From positions 1,006,878 to 1,070,877 of the forward strand of contig CAUYUJ010014560.1 of NCBI GenBank assembly GCA_963575745.1: a DNA stretch of 64,000 bases. The letters run 5' to 3'. Source of the DNA: Prorocentrum cordatum (taxonomy: Eukaryota > Sar > Dinophyceae > Prorocentrales > Prorocentraceae). Position numbers and translations under genes: made by a program. Shown in pieces: positions 56,488 to 64,000 of the stretch. Numbering within the stretch: position 1 is the first letter of the stretch; each line of letters begins with the position of its first letter. The notes beneath the pieces are model-generated. The model had not been told where the DNA came from. It worked only from the letters and a program-made list of their open reading frames with translations, and did not search any database.

Positions 56488-57124
56488 TACCCATACGACC
56501 ACCCTTTGGATGATAAGGAGATTGGGGGGTGGGGGGGGAGAAAGAACTGCTGGCAAATGCGATGGGTGTGACAATGACGATGCTGGCGTCGCGCCCTCGA
56601 GTTAGTGACGACCAGGGATGACGATGTTGCGCTGCGATGTAATGCCACAATCGTCATCATTGTCGATCTCGCTTTCGATCTTTCTATCGGTTCCTTTATC
56701 GATCTTACTATCGGTCTCATTATCGATCTCACAACCAATGTCACACTCAACCGCACTGTAGAACCTCACTTCTGATCTCACTATCCATCCCGTTCTAGCG
56801 ATCTTTTTATTTATCTCACTATCGACTTCACTATCGATACCAAGGCAGGACACCCAAAGCCACCGCCCGCCCACCGCCGACGGAAACCGACTGGACACCA
56901 ACGGGACACCAACGGGACACCACAGGACACCATGGCGGGACACCCTGGGCCACCTCGCGCCCACCAGGGGCGGAGGGGCGGTCCACTGCATCCGAATCGC
57001 CCTGGCGACGGCGGGGTCATTCCTCTCGCGCTTTGCCTCGCCCGCACGCACGACACGAACACGAAACCGAAACCGATTTCCCGGTGGGGTGCTCTCCGTT
57101 CCACTGCGATCTCTCCACCCAACG
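56488..57124. repeat. Dispersed repeat C, copy 2, inserted in an array unit
   Basis: Colinear with 29979-30663. To its left the array unit reaches the cassette donor (GTGAGG at 56476), and to its right the same unit resumes at CTACAAGGGG...TACGATCGAAGAC (57129). The repeat therefore arrived as a discrete insertion. No terminal repeats, poly(A) or clear target duplication could be made out. Confidence 0.8.
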
Positions 57125-57454
57125 TCCGACCTACAAGGGGGGGGGGGTACGATCGAAGACGAAAAGGGCGGGTACCGATGGATTGGGATATACATATTGA
57201 GTGAAACGTGAGTAAATGAGAGCGACCAATGTTGCACTGCTGATTGTTGTTGATGATGATGATGATCATGATGATGATGGTGATGGTGGCACGTTTAGTT
57301 TGAGAAGTACTGTCAGACTTGAAGCTCCACAGAGGAGCGCTGCGGCACCTGTTCACTTTCCTTTCGCAGCAGGGCGGGCTTCTGCCCAGCAGTGTGACGT
57401 ATCGTATCGTATCGTATTGATGATGACAACGGCGGCACTCAATCGTTTGCCAGT

Positions 57455-58440
57455 GAGAGGAGGAGGAAGAGGATGCGGAGGAGGAGGACGAGGAGGAGGA
57501 TGAGGAGGGGGAGGAGTATAAGGAGGCATAGTATGGGAGGCGGAGGAGGAAGAGGGAGGAGGAAGCGGAAAAGGGTCACCGAGGGCCTCGTGTCATTGAT
57601 GGAAGCGGTCCACAGTCTTAGCCTTAGGAGGATGAATGTGAGGAGGAGGAGGAGGACGAGAACGAGAACGAGAACGAGAACGAGGAGGATGACAGGGACG
57701 AGGACGAGGACAAGGAGGAGGAGGAGGAGGAGGAGGAGGAGGAGGAGGAGGATGGAAGACATGGAGGGCCCCCCTCACGCCGCAGCTCGCGGACGTGTTG
57801 CACATCTTCCACCAGCTTGGCCCGCCGGCCGACAACAACAGGCCCGCCAGACGCTCCCGCCGAGCCAGAGGCGGCGCACGGTTGGCCCTGGGGGTTTGTG
57901 CTGGTGGCGTGATAAAGGAGGAGAATGCGGAATGAGCGGGGGGGAGAAGAAGAAAACGAAGAAGAAGATGAGGAGTAAGAAGAAGACTAAGAAGAGAACT
58001 ACGACAATTAATAACAGGACTAAGAAGCAAACATTATGCAAAACAACGACGCGAATAATACTACCAGAATTAATAAGACGAGTCCTAAGTTGAACCGTGC
58101 TAAGAATGATAATGGCATGGGTAATGATAATACTACTAGTGGGGACACTCATAATCATGAGACGAACACGACGAATACCAGCAATCACAAGACTATCCAT
58201 AATACGAAAGATACAGACTATCACTCAGAAAACTAATACTGTTACTAATGCGAATGCTGATGCTAAGGACAGTGGCACAAATAAGAACAATGGGGATCTG
58301 ATTCGTAATAATAAGAGTATTAATCAAACTGATAAGAATAACAATGCTAACCATAAAAGAAGAAGGGTGCGTGGAGAGCCAGGGGGGAGGATGGATGGGT
58401 GGATGGAGCGAGGGAGGGAGCGAGAGAGGGATCATGTTGC
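57455..58440. repeat. GGA/GAG microsatellite, then diverged AAT/AAG-type triplet tract
   Basis: GGA/GAGGAC repeats (57455-57755), a 180-base mixed island without a gene (57756-57935), then GAA/AAT/ACT triplets to about 58360 resembling 3105-3600. Confidence 0.8.
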
Positions 58441-59320
58441 TCATGATGGGGATGACGATGATGATGGTGGTGGTGAGGATAACGACGCATCCCATGATGA
58501 TGTCAATGATGACGGTGATGCTGATGCTTACGCTACTGGTGGTGTTGATGGTGCTGCTGCTGCTTATGATGATGATGGCGACGACGATGATGATGATGAT
58601 GATAATGATGATGATGATTGTGATGATGCTGCTGATGATGATGATGAGTACCACTATAGCTATGACGTTGACCATGCTGATGCTGATGGTAATGGCCATG
58701 ATGATGCTGACGGTTCTGATGCATATGGCGATTGTGATGCTGACGGCGATGAGGATGATGATGGCGGAACTAATGCTGATGACGCTTAGTATGACTGTCT
58801 GGATGACGACAACGAGGCTGCTGCTTGTATTCATGATGAGGGTCGACATGGTGACGATGATGACGAGGATTGTGCTCATGGCAACGATCTTGACGACGGC
58901 GACGTTACTGTTGTTGAAGATGATTATGAGGATGCTGATGGTGATGATGATGATAATGTTGATGTTGATGATGATAATGATGGTGGGGAGGAGGATGAGG
59001 ATGAAGATGAAGATGATCAGGAGGACGAATATGAGGATAAGGATGGGGATGGGGATGAGGATGGGGATGGGAATGGTGATGATGACGATGATACAGATGA
59101 ACATGATGAACATGATGACGACGATGATGATGATGTGGATGCTGATGATGCCGATGATGTTGGTGATGATAATGCTGCTGCTGATGATAACGATGATGCG
59201 GCTGCTGCTGCTGATGATGATGACGATTTGGCTGCTGCTGCCGCTGACGATAATGGTCATGGTGAGGACGAGATGAGGAGGAGGACGAGGACGAGGATCA
59301 GGTCGAGGAGGGGGGAGTGA
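58440..59320. repeat. Diverged (GAT)n/(GCT)n tract
   Basis: Continuous 3-base periodicity of GAT, GCT, GAC and AAT for about 850 bases, old enough to have mixed triplets. The Asp/Ala-rich frame is repeat-derived. Confidence 0.85.
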
Positions 59321-59366
59321 GTTAATGAGCGCGTGAGTGAGCGATATCTACGTATTCATATATAGA

Positions 59367-59399
<33 letters not shown>

Positions 59400-60330
59400 T
59401 GCGAAGGCCTTGCGGCCGGTGCCGCCGACCCTGAGAACGACGAAGTTGAAACGAGGGTAGGGGCAGTGGGAGGAGGATGAGTGGGAGGTGGAGTAAGGGT
59501 GGAGGAGGTGGATGAGTGTGGAGGAGGGGGGAGAAGGATGTGGAGGAGAAGCAAGAGGAGGAGAAGGAGGCAGAGGAGAGCAAGAGGAGGGGGAGCAGAG
59601 GGAGATGGGAGGAGGAGGAGGAGGAGGAGGAGGAGGAGGAGGAGGAGGAGGAGGAGGAAGAGGAGGAAGAGGAGGAGGCCAGAGGCTTTCTTGGGACAGC
59701 CTGGGGCTCTCTTGAGGCCGTCTTGGGCCGTCCAGGGCTCCTCTTGCGCCGTCTCGAGGCACTCTTGGAGGCCTCCTGGGCAATTTGGGGCTCTCCTGGG
59801 CTGTCTTGGGGAAGTTTGGGGGCCCCTTTGGAGCCTCTTGGGGCCTCTTGGGGCTTCTTCAGGGCCTCTTGGGGGCCTCTTGGGGCTGAGAGCTTGAAAT
59901 GTCCGTTCGGGTCCCCAGTCTGGGCACTCTCCTGGAGCCGTCTTGGGGGGCTGTTGGGCCTTCTTGGAGGCGTCTTCGGCCGTCTTGGGGCCCTCTTCGG
60001 CCGTTAGGGGACCCTCTTGGGGGCCTCTTGGGCTGTCTCAGGGCGATCTTGGGGGCCTCTTGGGCCGTCTTGGCGCGTCGGGAAGCTGAAGAGGCAAGAA
60101 CGCCAAAATCTTTCAAACACGTATGGGAATTGCCTCTTGGGGCTCTCATGGGAAAGCTCCTGGATGCCTCTTGGGGCGCTTTGCAGGCCTCTTGGGCCGT
60201 CTGGAGGTCGTCAAGACGTCTTGGACGGATCGTTCGGCGATTCGGGGTTCTCTTGGACTGTCTTTGGGCCTCTTGGGGCACTCTTGGCCCGTCTTGGGGC
60301 TTTTTTGGGCTCCGGGACTCCAAGGGGGGG
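59321..60330. repeat. (TA)n, (GGA)n and TTGGGGCC minisatellite, longest copy
   Basis: TA run 59378-59398, GGA runs to 59678, then about 640 bases of GGCCTCTTGGGG units to 60310. It shares the GATCGTTCGGCGATTCGGGG core near 60230 with the 40.4-kb copy. Confidence 0.8.
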
Positions 60331-61232
<902 letters not shown>

Positions 61233-61272
61233 AGATAAACTTTTATCAGACACGCAAGGGGGGGAAGGGGGG

Positions 61273-61869
61273 ATGGAGGGAGGGAGGATACATGGAGGGA
61301 GGGAGAGGGGAGGTGGAGCTGGAGCGGCAGTACGTAGGTGGATGGCGTGCGGGCTGGCATCTGGATTCCCCGTGCCAGCCATGGCACTGCAAGCGCTTAT
61401 GGCCAACCGCAGCGCGTGGCGAATTGCTGTCGGTGCTGGAGGTGTTCTCGCATGGTCAGCCGGGGTCCACCGGCCAGCGCGCGAATGCCAAATGTGGAGC
61501 CTGCTCGTGGCTTGCGCCAGTGCTTCTGGAGGATGGTGGGACCTTGGGGTACTCGGAACGGCCGCCCTGGCTTGGCCTGCTTTCCCAGAAGCGGCCGAGG
61601 TGCCAGCGCCGCCACCGCCGCATTCCGAGCCCAGACCGCCGGGAGGGCGACAGCTTCGGGCCATCTCCTGGGCCGTCAGCGTCATGTCGAGCAGACGCGG
61701 CGCGCTGTGTCGCGCACCAGCCTGCCGGGAGCCCCTTTCCAAGGGAGACTTGCGAGTGTGCAGCCCAGGCCTGGCCAACCCGCTGTATTACCACCCTGCG
61801 TGCGTCGAGGGCGGTTTGGGGCCTTATGACGAGCTGCAGGGAGCAGCAGCCCTCTCGCCAGAGCGATAG
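61273..61869 (+). pseudogene. LINE N-terminal segment with PARP-finger-like motif, ends in TAG
   Basis: In this frame CRAPACREPLSKGDLRV followed by YYHPACV gives C-x4-C (61708, 61723) and H-x2-C (61792, 61801) with the SKGDLRV core. This resembles PARP-type zinc fingers (K-G-x-x-R-I and H-P-x-C), which bind DNA breaks, though the spacing is not exactly canonical. The upstream part of the frame is not convincing and the true start is unknown. The stop TAG is followed by the RT in the same frame, so either this is a nonsense mutation or the finger belongs to a separate short ORF. Confidence 0.5.
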
Positions 61870-64000
61870 AACGAGGTCCGCGGCCATTGCGACCGCCCTG
61901 GCGCGCCCACCCGGGCAGACTACGTTGCATACCATGGCAGAGCCAAGCGCGCGAGAACCGATGCAGACACCGCTCGACAGGCTGCTGCGCTTGGCGTGCC
62001 CTTGCTGGAGGAAGACGATGGGGCGCTGGGCCCTGGACCCGACGATCCTTCCAGCACCGTGCCGCCCCAGCCTGCGAATTTGGAGTGGTGGGATTCGGTC
62101 GGGTACGACGCCTTGGAGCACTACGTCCCCACGATCATTCAGGTGCCAACGAATGTGAACGCAGCTTTAGCTCAGCTCCGCGGGCGCGTGGCCGAACAGC
62201 TCCTGGCCGCGAGGGACTCTGGCGACGCTCCCGCTCAGGCCCAGGCGGAGAAAGCTTTCACTTTCTTCGACCGACTGCTCCTTTTCAAGCCAGGGAAGAT
62301 CCGAGGGGGTCAGAAAGCGCACAACTCTGGCGGCTTGACCCGGATCCTGACGAGACGCTTGCGGATGGCTGAACAAGGGGACTGGGGAGGGCTTTGGCGC
62401 GAGTCCACTGCGACCGCGAGCCCCGGGCCGAGAAGAGGAGGCAGTGCCCCTACGGCCAAGCAAGACGCGCGAGCGGTGGAGTCGCTTCTAGACGAACACC
62501 TCATCAGCAAGGCGTTGCAGCGAACCCTCCGCCCCAGCGCGCTGGCCTCCGGGCCTGGCGTCCAGGCTGGCCTCCAGAGCCTCTTCCCAGAGGGACCAGA
62601 GCAGCACCTCTTACAGGCGCCGGCCGCGCCTGACGGCGACGCCCGCGCAACTTTGGCCACCGCCGTGGCCAAGAGCTCAGCGAAGAGCCCGCGCCGCTCT
62701 GGGCCAGGGCCAAACGGGAGTCGGTTTGAGCACTGGCGCACGCTCCTGGCCGACAACCCCTCTTTGGAAGCAGTGGCCGGCGTGACCGTCGCTTTCCTGC
62801 TCGGCGAGCTCAGCCCAAAGGCCACGCGGGCTAACCTGGGGGCGCGGCTGCTGGCCCAGCGCAAGCGGAACGGGACCCTCGGGCCGATTGCCTGCGGCGC
62901 CGTCCTCCGCCGGCTCGCTGCGAGAGCTGCGTGCGACGTCTACAAAGACGATATACAAGGCGCTGTCGGCCCGCACCAATATGCAGTGGGGCGCGCTGCG
63001 GGGTGCGAGCTCGTGCACAAGTGCCTCACGGCCCTCTCTGAGGCGTGCCCGCTTGGAGTCGCTTTGGCGTTCGACTGCTCTAACGCCTTCAACAGCATCC
63101 CCCGCGGCACGGTGCTGGACAGTTTGCGCCGGCGTGCCCCGCGGCTGTTCCAGTGCACACACCATTGGCTCACAGGAACTACGCAGCACTACTGGTGGGA
63201 CGATCCAGCCGACGAAGCCCACCGCATTCGGGCTAGCAGCGGCGTGGACCAGGGGTGTCCGCTCTCGCCAGCGCTCTTTGCCATTGGTATCGCAGACGCA
63301 CTTGACGAGGTCTACACGCGCCTCCAAGCTCTCTCGACTGCCTGCAGGGTTTTCAGCTACCTCGACGACATCATGGTTTTCGTCCCGCCAGAGCACTCGG
63401 GCGCAGCCATACAGGTGGTCACGGACACGCTTACTCGGCACGGCTTGGCAGTCAACCGGACGAAGACGCAGGCCTGGTCTGCTGGAGGGCGCGGCCACTT
63501 GCCCGCCACCGTCCAGGGGCGCTGGGTGGACCACCTCACCTGCCTGGGGAACGCGGCCCCGTGGCTTGAGCCGGAGCGGAGAGGGGAGGGAGAGGAGGAA
63601 GAAAGAGTGACAGTCCACGCAGGGCTGGACGGGGCCACAGCCATTGCGAAGGCCGCTTCTTTTGCTGCGCGCCTGCAAGAGCTGCGACAGGCTGGCCTCC
63701 GGGCTGAAAACGCCTTCACTCTTCTCCTGACCTTTGCGCGCGGATGCGTCACGCACCACCTCCGCGCCAACCTGCAGGGCGACTGGACAGAGCAACTAGA
63801 CCGAATCCTTTTCGGCTGTCTCGAGCAACTCGCTGACGCACCCTTGGGCGGCCAACGGCGCCTCCACGCCACCCTGCGGCTTGCCGACGGCGGATGTGCC
63901 TTCCCGTCGGCTACCCTGACGGCGCCCGCCGCCTACGCCGCCAGCTGGGCTCTCCTGCTCCACGACGTCATGGCCTGCCTCGGGACCAACTCGCTGGAGG
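61870..64000 (+). CDS. LINE reverse transcriptase (partial, continues past the window)
   Basis: Uninterrupted for 2131 bases. After an N-terminal region (LEWWDSVGYDALEHYVPT, FFDRLLLFKPGKIRGG) come GPGPNGSRFEHWRTLL (about 62701), GPIACGAVLRRLAAR (62881), motif A LAFDCSNAFNSIP with Asp at 63073-63075, motif B GVDQGCPLSPALFAIG (from 63241), motif C YLDDIMVF with Asp-Asp at 63364-63369, and the thumb segment HGLAVNRTKTQAW. All catalytic Asp residues are present. It would prime on nicked target DNA and copy the element RNA. Endonuclease type cannot be judged from the visible part. Confidence 0.85.

Larger units (their letters stand above)
51130..57240 (+). repeat. Degenerate tandem array with exon-like 25-bp cassettes, block 2
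   Basis: Same unit as block 1. Cassettes: 51644-51668, 51863-51886, 52749-52773, 53058-53082 (no donor), 55213-55237, 55803-55827, 56451-56475. They follow TTTCAG, CCTTAAG, TTTCAG, CCTCAG, CTTTAG, CCTTAG and TTTTAG, and are followed by GTAGGG, GTAAGA, GTAAGG, none, GTAAAG, GTAAGA and GTGAGG. (GTT)n, (GTC)n and (TCTC)n microsatellites have grown inside. 53950-54930 is a separate sub-array of units with GAGCTCCACCGAAGGCC and TTTTGGCACACCCCTCAC. The last unit is interrupted by repeat C (56488-57124). Confidence 0.8.
61273..64000 (+). mobile_element. Second LINE, 5' part and RT, cut by the window edge
   Basis: One reading frame runs from 61273 to the edge with a single TAG (61867-61869). It has an N-terminal zinc-finger-like motif and a reverse transcriptase whose motifs (GPIACGAVLRRL, FDCSNAFNSIPR, GVDQGCPLSP, YLDD) are quite different from the LINE at 6-10 kb. 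The PIAxGxVLRRL and NAFNS signatures recall the Utopia-like LINE group, from memory. The 3' end lies outside. Confidence 0.8.

Overview
The window is nuclear DNA of a dinoflagellate. The strongest evidence is the dinoflagellate spliced leader (DinoSL). A complete 22-nt copy lies at 37510-37531, a one-mismatch copy at 6246-6267, and a decayed copy (16 of 21) at 28472-28492. These are expected where trans-spliced mRNAs have been reverse transcribed back into the genome. Everything else fits: long micro- and minisatellites, very few host genes, copia-type and LINE-type retroelements, and no operons. I cannot name the species. Positions 50087-50186 are a 100-N assembly gap.

Layout. 1-145 (minus) may be the end of a host exon. 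237-4330 is almost wholly simple repeat. 6246-10545 is a decayed LINE headed by a DinoSL relict, with ORF1 (coiled coil plus RRM-like), the end of an endonuclease and a broken reverse transcriptase. 12413-23181 is a 10.77-kb Ty1/copia-type LTR retrotransposon with two identical 175-bp LTRs (TG...CA), TATA box, primer-binding site, gag-protease, integrase, RT-RNase H, and an additional 823-codon ORF between RNase H and the 3' LTR. 23.2-28.4 kb holds dispersed repeats and minisatellites. 28551-29108 is an intronless membrane-protein gene behind a decayed DinoSL, probably a retrogene. 29-42 kb is mostly repeats, including a DinoSL-headed Ala-rich reading frame (37539-38411) broken by two TAG codons. 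42.95-46.14 and 51.13-57.24 kb hold a degenerate tandem array in which a 25-bp exon-like cassette bounded by splice-site sequences recurs 13 times. 57.4-61.3 kb is again simple repeat, and 61.3 kb to the right edge is a second, different LINE with an intact RT core and an in-frame TAG.

How the parts relate. The copia element carries all enzymes of its own cycle: Gag packages RNA, protease matures the polyprotein, RT-RNase H copies RNA primed at the site directly after the 5' LTR, and integrase inserts the DNA, here into a GGA microsatellite. The extra ORF combines a long coiled coil with a candidate RRM, the plan of LINE ORF1 proteins, and is not envelope-like. The reading frame is interrupted several times, each time by an apparent loss of one base. 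The first break sits on a canonical slippery heptamer (GGGTTTT). The others lack one, so programmed frameshifting, decay and homopolymer sequencing error all remain possible. The most unusual features are this third ORF, the spliced-leader 3' fragment in both LTRs, and the 25-bp exon-like cassette array.
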